The notes beneath the pieces were generated by a model. The model was not told where the DNA came from. It saw nothing but the letters and a program-made list of their open reading frames with translations, and ran no database searches. This document shows positions 31,274-37,181 of a stretch of 37,397 bases of DNA, piece by piece. The DNA is taken from IMG/VR virus record IMGVR_UViG_3300042468_000905, positions 1 to 37,397 of that record. One strand, written 5' to 3'. This stretch comes from a virus. Within the stretch, counting starts at the first letter, position 1; each line of letters begins with the position of its first letter. The position numbers and the translations under genes are program-made.

Positions 31274-33177
31274 TTGCAATCTCCATACGTCTTGCCCGCG
31301 CCAACCGAGCAGGCGAGAGGAAGCGTCGGCGCCCAGTGCGGCGGCGCCGACATGATCATCCTGACGTCGTGCTTCGCCTCCTCGACATCCGCGTCCGGCA
31401 CACACAGCACGTTCTCGTCGTGGACCTGTAGCACGACAGGCCACTTCTTCGACAGCGCCAGCAACTGCGTCGTGACGACGATGCGCGACAACGCCTGGAT
31501 GACGTTCTCCGTGACCTTGCCACCATGCAGCGGCGTCATGCGGTGGTACGGGATCTCCTCATTGCGGCTCACCGCATTGATTACGTCGCGATACACACGG
31601 TTATCGCCAGCGTAGTACCACTGGGCTCCGCGCGAGCCGGCGAGCTGAGCTGAACGCAGCAGCGGGTACTTGATGTCGAGACCGTTGGGCAAGGTAATGC
31701 CCCGCGTACTCGTGGTCAGCTCGTCGTGCAGCACGGCGTCCGACAAGGGGGTCTTGTCGCCGTGGCTCATGGCCGCCAACGCGTCCGCGCACCGGCGCCA
31801 GAACCGAGCGATGCGCCAGTACGTGGAGCGGTACAGATGCACGATGTTACGCGCCTCGGCCTCGTCGAGTACGACCTTGACCCCGCCAAGACCGATCTCG
31901 AGCGTCTGCCGAAACCGGTCATGACCCATGCCGTAACCCAAGCCGAGAATGCAGGTCTTGCCGACGTGCCGTTCGATTACGTCCGCCCTTGTTATGGTCC
32001 GACCGTAGATGCGAGACGCGAAATCGCAGTACACGTCCTTCCCGTCGCGGAACGCGTTGAGCAGATCGTCCTGGCCGGAGACCCAGGCCAGCATCCGCGC
32101 CTCGATCTGTGCACTGTCGCCTGCGACAAGCGTGTGTCCCGGCGGGGCCTTGATCGCCTTGCGCAGAGTACCCCCGCGTCGAAGGTTCTGGAGATTGATC
32201 TTGTCGCCACCACTGAGCCGCCCAGTATGCGCGCCGTAGTAGTTCAGCATCACCGGCAACGAGCCACGGTCGGCAACACCAAGAAGTCTCTTGGTGCGCG
32301 TCTCCTCGATCGTCGAGCGAACGCCCAGGCGCGCAGAGACAAGTTCCGCCACGACGGGGTTCTCGTGGTTGAGCAGATCCATGAACGACGTGTTGCTCTT
32401 GTTGAACCCGTATCTCATCTCGCCGGTCGCCTTGCTGCGCTCCATAGGCGGGTCGATGCCGACGAACCTCAGCATCTCGGCAAACTTGTCGTTGCTCTGG
32501 AGCATGTCCTTGGCGTCATCGCTGTCACCAAGCCCGAGGTTCTCGAGCGTGGTATTCTTGCGCGCAATGGTCTCCTCGAGATGCTTGCGAAGCGTCAACG
32601 CGTCGAGCTCGAGGCGCGGCTCGGTGAACATCCGAATTACCTTGTCGATGAGCATGAGCTCGGACGCGGGCATCGTACGCGACAAGAGCCGAAACAGCTT
32701 GTACGTCAACTCGACGTCGTTCTTGCAGTACTTACCGTACTGCGTAAGAGCCTGCGGTGAGAAGTCGCCGCGGCGCATGCCGATGGCCTGCACCACTTCG
32801 GTCCCCTTCTCGCCGAGCTGGAAATGACGGGCGAGCGCAGACAGAGACCCCCCGACGTCGACCCGATAATGCGGCCGCGCCATGGACAACGTATCCAGCC
32901 AGAGCGCGGGCTTGATCCCGTAGCGCCAACTCAGTATGGCCCCATCGAACCACGTGTTGTGCGCGAGGATCGCCCGCTTGGAGTAGTCCATCGAATGCAG
33001 GAACTTGCGGATCAGGTCGTCGTCGCCGGTGCACCAGTCCGCAGGATGGTCGTTGATCTTGACCCCCACACCGATCACCTCGAACCTGGGATCGCGGATA
33101 TACTGCTCGGTCGTGATCCGCGACAGCGAGTACTCGCGATCGTAGAACGTCTCGAAGTCGATGGTTACTATGTCCAT
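31270..33177 (-). CDS. Family A DNA polymerase with 3'-5' exonuclease domain
   Basis: 635 aa. Exonuclease motifs: Exo I DFETF (Asp7, Glu9), Exo II AHNTWFDGAIL, Exo III YGKYCKND. Polymerase motif A is AGDSAQIEARM (Asp354), motif B ERHVGKTCILGLGYG (Lys407 to Tyr415-Gly416), motif C VLQVHDEN (His586-Asp587-Glu588). There is no 5'-3' exonuclease domain, as in T7-type polymerases. The residue aligned with E. coli Phe762 is Leu411. Replicates the phage genome together with the primase-helicase and SSB-like protein. The ATG is preceded by a GGAGGGG-type ribosome site inside the preceding gene. Confidence 0.95.
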   Translation of the reverse strand: MDIVTIDFETFYDREYSLSRITTEQYIRDPRFEVIGVGVKINDHPADWCTGDDDLIRKFLHSMDYSKRAILAHNTWFDGAILSWRYGIKPALWLDTLSMARPHYRVDVGGSLSALARHFQLGEKGTEVVQAIGMRRGDFSPQALTQYGKYCKNDVELTYKLFRLLSRTMPASELMLIDKVIRMFTEPRLELDALTLRKHLEETIARKNTTLENLGLGDSDDAKDMLQSNDKFAEMLRFVGIDPPMERSKATGEMRYGFNKSNTSFMDLLNHENPVVAELVSARLGVRSTIEETRTKRLLGVADRGSLPVMLNYYGAHTGRLSGGDKINLQNLRRGGTLRKAIKAPPGHTLVAGDSAQIEARMLAWVSGQDDLLNAFRDGKDVYCDFASRIYGRTITRADVIERHVGKTCILGLGYGMGHDRFRQTLEIGLGGVKVVLDEAEARNIVHLYRSTYWRIARFWRRCADALAAMSHGDKTPLSDAVLHDELTTSTRGITLPNGLDIKYPLLRSAQLAGSRGAQWYYAGDNRVYRDVINAVSRNEEIPYHRMTPLHGGKVTENVIQALSRIVVTTQLLALSKKWPVVLQVHDENVLCVPDADVEEAKHDVRMIMSAPPHWAPTLPLACSVGAGKTYGDCK

Positions 33178-33548
33178 GACACCCCTCCTAGAGTGCGGTT
33201 GTGTATCGTCGTGTTGCGCATCTGTACGTGGCGCTCACGCAGCGAACGCGGATCATCCTCGTACCGCACCCCAGTGCGGTTGGCAAGTCGCGCCCACAAT
33301 GCCTCGCTCGCCGCAACCGACGCGGCATGCTCGACCTCGCTTGTATGCGGGACGACAACGCGTAAATACATCCGCTGGTTGACGCGGAACACGCGTATCC
33401 TGGGCTCCCGCTTGATCGTCCGGACTGCGATCATGAGCGCGGGATACGCGCACTTCAGCTCTGCACCGACCTCGACCAGCGGCGCCGACAGAGTATCCCG
33501 CGATCGCAGCAATGCGACCACGCGGCTGTACAGTTCATCGCTTGACAT
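33168..33548 (-). CDS. Probable winged-helix-like DNA-binding protein
   Basis: 126 aa from the ATG at 33548 (GGGAG upstream); it ends 10 nt inside the polymerase start. Residues 1-65 (SSDELYSRVVALLRSRDTLS-PLVEVGAELKCAYPALMIAVRTIKREPRIRVFRVN) look like a winged helix: three short helices followed by a strand pair ending in RMYLRVVVP. The rest is Ala/Arg-rich and helical (VEHAASVAASEALWARL). Immediately upstream of the polymerase gene in the operon; a regulator or replication accessory factor is possible. No family recognised with confidence. Confidence 0.6.
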   Translation of the reverse strand: MSSDELYSRVVALLRSRDTLSAPLVEVGAELKCAYPALMIAVRTIKREPRIRVFRVNQRMYLRVVVPHTSEVEHAASVAASEALWARLANRTGVRYEDDPRSLRERHVQMRNTTIHNRTLGGVSWT

Positions 33549-33732
33549 GGCACTCCCACCAAACGAGTTTTCTGGTCGGCGCACTGAGCGCGAGAGACGC
33601 CCGAAGAGTGACAGCCTGCGCCTCACACGCTTTCAGGGTAGCGACGCGTTCAACATGCCCGTGACACACCCGGCGCTGCGGCGGGTCGATCGCGCACAGA
33701 AACCCGATGAACAGGACCTCGACGCCGCTCAT
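33535..33732 (-). CDS. Hypothetical 65-aa protein
   Basis: ATG at 33732 in an ATGA overlap with the previous ORF; its 3' end overlaps the next gene by 14 nt. The N-terminus is hydrophobic (VEVLFIGFLCAID), then PPQRRVCHGHVERVATLKACEAQ with Cys and His that could bind a metal but in no recognised order. The C-terminal part is basic (RKLVWWECHVKR). Reading frame and overlaps support a real gene; no function can be assigned. Confidence 0.5.
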   Translation of the reverse strand: MSGVEVLFIGFLCAIDPPQRRVCHGHVERVATLKACEAQAVTLRASLALSAPTRKLVWWECHVKR

Positions 33733-33956
33733 GGCTTCCCCTTTTCGTAGAAGTGGCAACTCCGTACTGGATACTTGTTGTCGCGATAAATGTCGCCTCC
33801 GAGTGGCTTGTTCCATGGCGTGCCCGCCCACCACTTGACCGCCGGCAGCTTGGGCATTTCTGGGTTTGGAACTTCGCAGAATCCAACCCCCGTCAGCCGA
33901 CCGTTTCGACGCGTCCACTCCGCATAACGACACGATAGGCATAGATGTGCGCTCAT
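33729..33956 (-). CDS. Small Cys-rich protein, probable zinc-binding
   Basis: 75 aa from the ATG at 33956 (ATGA overlap). Cys6-x2-Cys9 (LCLSCRYAEW), then Cys27 (GVGFCEVPNP) and a C-terminal Cys (YPVRSCHFYEKGKP) give four cysteines able to bind zinc. Between them is a Trp/Pro/Asn-rich stretch (WWAGTPWNKPLGGDIYRDN). I have seen the 'C..Ca.........gvC.........p.v....C..f' pattern in short phage proteins without a known role. It is part of the coupled run of small early genes. Confidence 0.55.
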   Translation of the reverse strand: MSAHLCLSCRYAEWTRRNGRLTGVGFCEVPNPEMPKLPAVKWWAGTPWNKPLGGDIYRDNKYPVRSCHFYEKGKP

Positions 33957-34279
33957 GGCTTGGCCTCCAGTGCGGCGCGGGATGTTTTCCTGTCCCATGC
34001 CTCCAAGGTGCGGCGGCGGATCTCAACAAGCGCCTCGTGCTCGCTCAATCCGGCCGTTCCGCCGGTATGCGCGATCGCCGCTATTGCTTGCGCGTCGCCG
34101 CGCAGTCGCTCAATCTCGGCCCACAGCGCGGCGCGGTCGCGGGTCAGCTGCTCGATCTCGGTCAGCAGCCACGCGCGGTCTTTGTGCGTCTGAACACGGT
34201 CGGTCAGCGACTGCTGATATACCTCCGTCGCGGCATGCCGCGCGCGGATCTCCGCGATCTCTGCGGGATACTTGACCAT
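33953..34279 (-). CDS. Small coiled-coil protein, unknown function
   Basis: 108 aa from the ATG at 34279 (TAATG overlap with the previous stop). Residues ~15-70 form a long charged helix (IAEIRARHAATEVYQQSL, AWLLTEIEQLTRDRAALWAE, IERLRGDAQAI) with heptad spacing, followed by a short second helix (EHEALVEIRRRTLEAWDRK). No motif for enzyme activity. Likely an oligomerising accessory factor; its place in the small early genes suggests a host-interaction role, but nothing more can be said. Confidence 0.55.
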   Translation of the reverse strand: MVKYPAEIAEIRARHAATEVYQQSLTDRVQTHKDRAWLLTEIEQLTRDRAALWAEIERLRGDAQAIAAIAHTGGTAGLSEHEALVEIRRRTLEAWDRKTSRAALEAKP

Positions 34280-34647
34280 TATTCGCTCCTCGTGAAAATC
34301 GACCGCACCGGGTCGTTGTGGTCGGGCCAGCACTCGACCTCGGAAACGCCGAGCGACGCGCCGCCCTTCGGGCCGTAGAGCGACACGAGCCGCTCCTCGG
34401 AATTGTTCTGCCGCATCCCGTGCAGCAAATACTCTGCGTCCTCGCGACGCGAAAACGTGTAACGTCCTTGCGCGGGGAACGCGAGCCGTCGCGTCCCGTC
34501 GCCCGCGTCGAAGGTGATGACGTAGCGCGCGTTCATGTGGGCCTCCCGTGATTTACACCAGCGACAGATGAAGCCGGTACGCGTCGCGAACGCGAGCACG
34601 CTGTACTCGTTGTCGCATTTCCTGCACACGCGCCTGGCTTTGGTCAT
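34279..34647 (-). CDS. Zinc-ribbon protein, 122 aa, with a possible internal start
   Basis: ATG at 34647 in an ATGA overlap. The N-terminal ~37 residues hold two CxxC pairs (RVCRKCDNEYSV and GFICRWCKSREA), a zinc ribbon. The C-terminal ~85 residues (ARYVITFDAGDGTRRLAFPA, YTFSRREDAEYLLHGMRQNN) form a separate small alpha/beta unit. An internal ATG at 34536 has GGGAGG 6 nt before it, so an 85-aa product lacking the zinc ribbon could also be made. Either a two-domain protein or two products from one frame. Function unknown. Confidence 0.55.
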   Translation of the reverse strand: MTKARRVCRKCDNEYSVLAFATRTGFICRWCKSREAHMNARYVITFDAGDGTRRLAFPAQGRYTFSRREDAEYLLHGMRQNNSEERLVSLYGPKGGASLGVSEVECWPDHNDPVRSIFTRSE

Positions 34648-34826
34648 CGTCCGTCCTCCGCTTCGACAAGGATCAGCCCCGCGTTCTCGGCGTTGGCGAT
34701 GAAGAACACCTGTCGGGTGATCTCCAGCTCCTTTGCGTTTGGCGACAGGTAGGTATCCCATAGCGTACCGTACCGGTTGCGCGCAAGGCGCTCGGCAAGC
34801 TCACGACGTCTGCTGGACACGTTCAT
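34644..34826 (-). CDS. Hypothetical 60-aa protein
   Basis: ATG at 34826 overlaps the preceding stop (ATGA), and its stop overlaps the next ATG in the same way. Basic helical N-terminus (SSRRRELAERLARNRYGTLW) and an acidic C-terminal part (VFFIANAENAGLILVEAEDG) with short strands. No membrane segment or known motif. Supported by its coupled position rather than by recognised similarity. Confidence 0.5.
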   Translation of the reverse strand: MNVSSRRRELAERLARNRYGTLWDTYLSPNAKELEITRQVFFIANAENAGLILVEAEDGR

Positions 34827-35038
34827 CGGTTGGCACTCCTATATCTACGAATCGTCCTGCGTACGCTGAAGATCGAACTATCATCGCGTCGGTGCGGCGC
34901 CGAGTGGTTGCTGCCTATGATGATCGTAGGCTGGCCGACCACGTGGAGCTTCACGTGGTCGGAGTACTCGACGATGCGCCACGCATCTCGCGGTAGCTCT
35001 GCATCGACCATGGCAAGGATGCGTTTGTCTACACGCAT
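34823..35038 (-). CDS. Small protein, weakly HicA-like
   Basis: 71 aa from the ATG at 35038. After a helix (VDKRILAMVDAELP) comes RDAWRIVEYSDHVKLHVVGQ, PTIIIGSNHSAPHRRDDSS and FSVRRTIRRYRS. The order helix - 'W.iv...hvkl.v.g...ii..' strands - basic helix recalls the small double-stranded-RNA-binding-like fold of HicA-type and related phage proteins. The usual HicA catalytic His context is not clear and no HicB partner is adjacent, so this is not a toxin-antitoxin call. Overlaps both neighbours. Confidence 0.5.
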   Translation of the reverse strand: MRVDKRILAMVDAELPRDAWRIVEYSDHVKLHVVGQPTIIIGSNHSAPHRRDDSSIFSVRRTIRRYRSANR

Positions 35039-35337
35039 GGCCTGTCATCCGTACCGCCGCCGCGTTTGACGTACGCCATGAGGAACATGATGCAGCAAAG
35101 CGCGTGGGCGAGATGCGACAGACCTGTCTCCTGGTCACGGTCCTCGCCCATCCACCACGCCCACAGGTGCCGCATGGCAGCGGAATATGGCCGATGCCAC
35201 GCCATGCCCTTCTCCCAGTTCCGGGGGCCGTATTTCGCCGCCCCGAACTCGAGCACGGCCAGCACCTCCTGAATAACGTCACCTGGCAGCAGATGCCATG
35301 GGAGTTTACCGTTGTCGTCTTTGCGTCCTTCGGTCAT
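35029..35337 (-). CDS. dATP/dGTP hydrolase-like protein (DUF5664, MazG-like)
   Basis: 102 aa from the ATG at 35337, which has ACGGAG 6 nt upstream; a GTG at 35352 in a GTGA overlap would add 5 residues. Conserved features of the phage DUF5664 group are visible: KDDNGKLPWHLLPGDVIQEV, LEFGAAKYGPRNWEKGM, RHLWAWWMGEDRDQETGLSH and HALCCIMFLMAY. These all-helical proteins are MazG-like and are annotated as dATP/dGTP diphosphohydrolases; E-x-G and E/D-rich helices would hold metal. It may trim host dNTP pools or shift their balance. No PurZ-type gene is present, so a Z-genome is not indicated. Confidence 0.7.
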   Translation of the reverse strand: MTEGRKDDNGKLPWHLLPGDVIQEVLAVLEFGAAKYGPRNWEKGMAWHRPYSAAMRHLWAWWMGEDRDQETGLSHLAHALCCIMFLMAYVKRGGGTDDRPCV

Positions 35338-35348
35338 AGCGCACTCCG

Positions 35349-36149
35349 TCACTTGTGGTCAGAATACACGCCCGCCAAGCGGCGAACGTCGGAACCGTTC
35401 TTCTTGAGCAAGGCGTCGAACTGCATGAGGTATTGCTGCGTCGTGAGCGGCGCATTGCTGTGTCGACTGAGCAGGTGTTCCAGACGTCGCAACGTCAAGT
35501 CGTCGAGAGCACAATCGCGAATGCTACCCCACATAAAAGCCGCCTCTTGACGAGGCAGCCAGAAACTGACGTCGAGAGCGCGATACGCCGCAACTGGGTC
35601 CTGACGCCGCTGGGTGCCTATGCCCTCGAACACCGACAGACGTATGCGCAACTGGATCTGGTCGCGCCACGCCCGGCGCAAGATCGTGAGCCTCTGCATG
35701 GCCGCTTTGTCCATCCGATCGCGCAGCGGAGGCAGCGAGTTGAGGAACTTGCCGTTCCGAATGTCGAGCCGCAAGCCATCCGCCAGCTCTGCGCGTACGG
35801 ACGCGGCGTCGTAGCCCAGCCAAAACCTGCTCCCCCGGGAGATCCGGTCGACCCATGTGTGCATGATTGCTCGAGGCGCTACGAGAGCCGCGATAGCCAC
35901 CTCGTACTCGTTGCGCATGCTAAACGTGATGACGTCGTCCGGCGACCACGTGAACACGACGTCACCCACCTGACGGACCGCTCGCTTAGCGGCGCTGAAG
36001 TTGGGTTGCATGAAGAAGAACGTGCCGGTGTCATCCACGCGGACCGAAGTGCGCGGGTTGAACATGCTGATGGGGCGCGGTCGCGGTCGTCCATCCCACC
36101 GCGCCTTGATGTCTGCGTAGTTCTTGATCAGTCTCGGACCTAGTGCCAT
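35349..36149 (-). CDS. First gene of the early operon, 266 aa, unknown function
   Basis: ATG at 36149 preceded by AGAAGGA and, 28 nt further up, the likely transcription start of the sigma70 promoter at 36184-36212. A basic N-terminus (IKARWDGRPRPRPISMFNPR) is followed by FFFMQPNFSAAKRAVRQVGD, VVFTWSPDDVITFSMRNEYE and GSRFWLGYDAASVRAELADG. The C-terminal half is helical with many Arg and Leu (LTILRRAWRDQIQLRIRLSV, LDDLTLRRLEHLLSRHSNAP). No known domain. Being the first gene behind the strongest visible promoter suggests an early host-takeover or regulatory role (inference). Confidence 0.7.
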   Translation of the reverse strand: MALGPRLIKNYADIKARWDGRPRPRPISMFNPRTSVRVDDTGTFFFMQPNFSAAKRAVRQVGDVVFTWSPDDVITFSMRNEYEVAIAALVAPRAIMHTWVDRISRGSRFWLGYDAASVRAELADGLRLDIRNGKFLNSLPPLRDRMDKAAMQRLTILRRAWRDQIQLRIRLSVFEGIGTQRRQDPVAAYRALDVSFWLPRQEAAFMWGSIRDCALDDLTLRRLEHLLSRHSNAPLTTQQYLMQFDALLKKNGSDVRRLAGVYSDHK

Positions 36150-36183
36150 GTCGAATATCCTTCTGGTTTGAGGTTTACGTTAC

Positions 36184-36212
36184 CGTATATCACACTACCC
36201 GTGCCGAGTCAA
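36184..36212 (-). promoter_or_regulatory. Sigma70-type promoter of the early/replication operon
   Basis: On the minus strand TTGACT (36212-36207; 5 of 6 to consensus) is separated by exactly 17 nt from TATACG (36189-36184; 4 of 6). The expected start is near 36177, leaving a ~28-nt leader with a Shine-Dalgarno before the ATG at 36149. The element lies over the last codons of the upstream glycine-rich gene. It marks the border between the glycine-rich array and the replication operon and implies host RNA polymerase use. Confidence 0.65.
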
Positions 36213-36444
36213 ACGTACCAGGTTTCGGCAAGGGCCATAGCTGCGCAAAGTGCCCACGTATGTGTTGGTAGTTGTATGTCGTGTGGACCCACGAACGCTT
36301 ACTAGGCATGCCAGATACGTTGCCTCCGCTAGAGTTGCCGTACATGTGCCCGTATCCGTACCCGTCGCCGAATCCCGTATTTATGACAGCCTGAGCGTGC
36401 ATGAAGTACCCATCGCAAAGCGCAAATATACGTACTACCGCCAT
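36190..36444 (-). CDS. Glycine-rich array member F (divergent)
   Basis: 84 aa; ATG at 36444 with GGGAGGG 7 nt upstream, overlapping member E by 10 nt. The N-terminus VVRIFALCDGYFMHAQAV keeps the array pattern (hydrophobic strand, one Cys, x-Gly-x-aromatic), then a short GFGDGYGYGHMYGN tract. Unlike the others it has a non-glycine tail (SKRSWVHTTYNYQHIRGHF, then LWPLPKPG) and few Gly. It is last in the array in transcription order, and its end carries the early promoter. Function unknown. Confidence 0.6.
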   Translation of the reverse strand: MAVVRIFALCDGYFMHAQAVINTGFGDGYGYGHMYGNSSGGNVSGMPSKRSWVHTTYNYQHIRGHFAQLWPLPKPGTFDSARVV

Positions 36445-36638
36445 AGCAAATCCCTCCCGTTGCTGGTGTCGTATCGCCTGCTGTTACCGGCGCCTCTGCC
36501 GCTGCCGTAGCGATCGCCGCCGCCATCACCTCTCCCGTTGCTGTTGAAGCCGTCGCCATACCCCCAGCCGTCGCCGTAGGGGTACTCGAAGGCGTACTGT
36601 CCGCTGCACACGGCGAACACGTTTACAGTAACGCTCAT
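36435..36638 (-). CDS. Glycine-rich array member E
   Basis: 67 aa from the second of two adjacent ATGs (36638), which lies 5 nt behind GGGAGG; the first (36641) would be only 2 nt away. Starts MSVTVNVFAVCSGQYAFEYP, then a Gly/Asp/Tyr tail (GDGWGYGDGFNSNGRG, GGDRYGSGRGAG) and an Arg/Asn-rich end. Last codons (NGRDLLWR) contain the Shine-Dalgarno of member F. Single conserved Cys at position 11. No known function. Confidence 0.65.
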   Translation of the reverse strand: MSVTVNVFAVCSGQYAFEYPYGDGWGYGDGFNSNGRGDGGGDRYGSGRGAGNSRRYDTSNGRDLLWR

Positions 36639-36871
36639 CATGACCTCCCGTCACCATCGCGACGGCCGCAGCCGTAACCGTCGCCGTCGCCGTCGCCGTT
36701 GCCGTGGCTGCCGCCGTCGCCGAAGCCGTAATCGCCGTCGCCCCGGCCACCGCCGCCACCGCCGCCACCGATGCCCCAACCGTCGCCGTAGCCGCTGCCG
36801 TTAGGACGCCTCGGGACGTCGTGCGCGAACCGCCCCCCGCACACGGCGAACACGTTTATGGTAACGCTCAT
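36638..36871 (-). CDS. Glycine-rich array member D
   Basis: 77 aa, ATG at 36871 in an ATGA overlap with member C, GGAGG 6 nt upstream inside the end of C. Starts MSVTINVFAVCGGRFAHDVP, followed by GYGDGWGIGGGGGGGGRGDG, and a run of GDG/GNG units up to a Cys-containing end (GYGCGRRDGDGRS). More than half of the residues are Gly or Asp. The N-terminal block is far better conserved between members than the tails, which suggests the head is functional and the tails evolve by slippage. Confidence 0.7.
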   Translation of the reverse strand: MSVTINVFAVCGGRFAHDVPRRPNGSGYGDGWGIGGGGGGGGRGDGDYGFGDGGSHGNGDGDGDGYGCGRRDGDGRS

Positions 36872-37134
36872 GTCGAGCCTCCGTCGCCGCCGCCGGTGCC
36901 GAAGCCGTCGCCATCGCCGAAGCCGCTACCGGTAAAACGCGGGGTGCCGTAGCCGCTGCCGCCACCGCCGCCACCGCCGCCGCTACTGCCCTTGCCGTAG
37001 CCCCAACCACTGCCCCAGCCGCTGCCGTAACCCCAGCCGATGCCGTTGCCGCTGGTGCTGGCGACAGGACGTGCGAGGATGCGAAACGCGAACCGCCCCT
37101 CGCACACGCCGAACACGTTTACGGTGACGCTCAT
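36868..37134 (-). CDS. Glycine-rich array member C
   Basis: 88 aa from the second of two ATGs (37134; the first is 37137), overlapping the stop of the truncated member B by 1 nt. Starts MSVTVNVFGVCEGRFAFRIL, then a GIGWGYGSGWGSGWGYGKG segment, an eight-Gly run, YGTPRFTGSGFGDGDG and GGGDGGST. The last codons GDGGST encode the GGAGG Shine-Dalgarno of member D. Its tail is nearly identical to that of member A, a sign of recent duplication. Function unknown. Confidence 0.7.
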   Translation of the reverse strand: MSVTVNVFGVCEGRFAFRILARPVASTSGNGIGWGYGSGWGSGWGYGKGSSGGGGGGGGSGYGTPRFTGSGFGDGDGFGTGGGDGGST

Positions 37135-37181
37135 CATAACCCCCCACCGCACACGCCGAACACGTTTGCGGTAACGCTCAT
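37134..37181 (-). pseudogene. Glycine-rich array member B, truncated to 15 codons
   Basis: ATG at 37181 with GGAGG 6 nt upstream. The frame reads MSVTANVFGVCGGGL and stops, so the conserved head is kept but the glycine tail is lost. It overlaps member A (ATGA) and member C (TGATG). Either a decayed copy from unequal recombination, or a leader that passes ribosomes from A to C. The preserved head and signals argue that it may still be translated. Confidence 0.55.

Noticed and set aside
31726-32760. 344-aa plus-strand frame opposite the DNA polymerase
   Set aside because: The minus strand encodes all polymerase motifs; the plus frame has shadow composition and no Shine-Dalgarno.
34823-35038. 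HicAB toxin-antitoxin pair
   Set aside because: Only a weak HicA-like layout is seen, there is no adjacent HicB-like partner, and the catalytic His context is unclear.
35029-35337. Z-genome (2-aminoadenine) pathway
   Set aside because: A MazG-like protein is present, but no PurZ-like adenylosuccinate synthetase or other pathway member is seen in the window.
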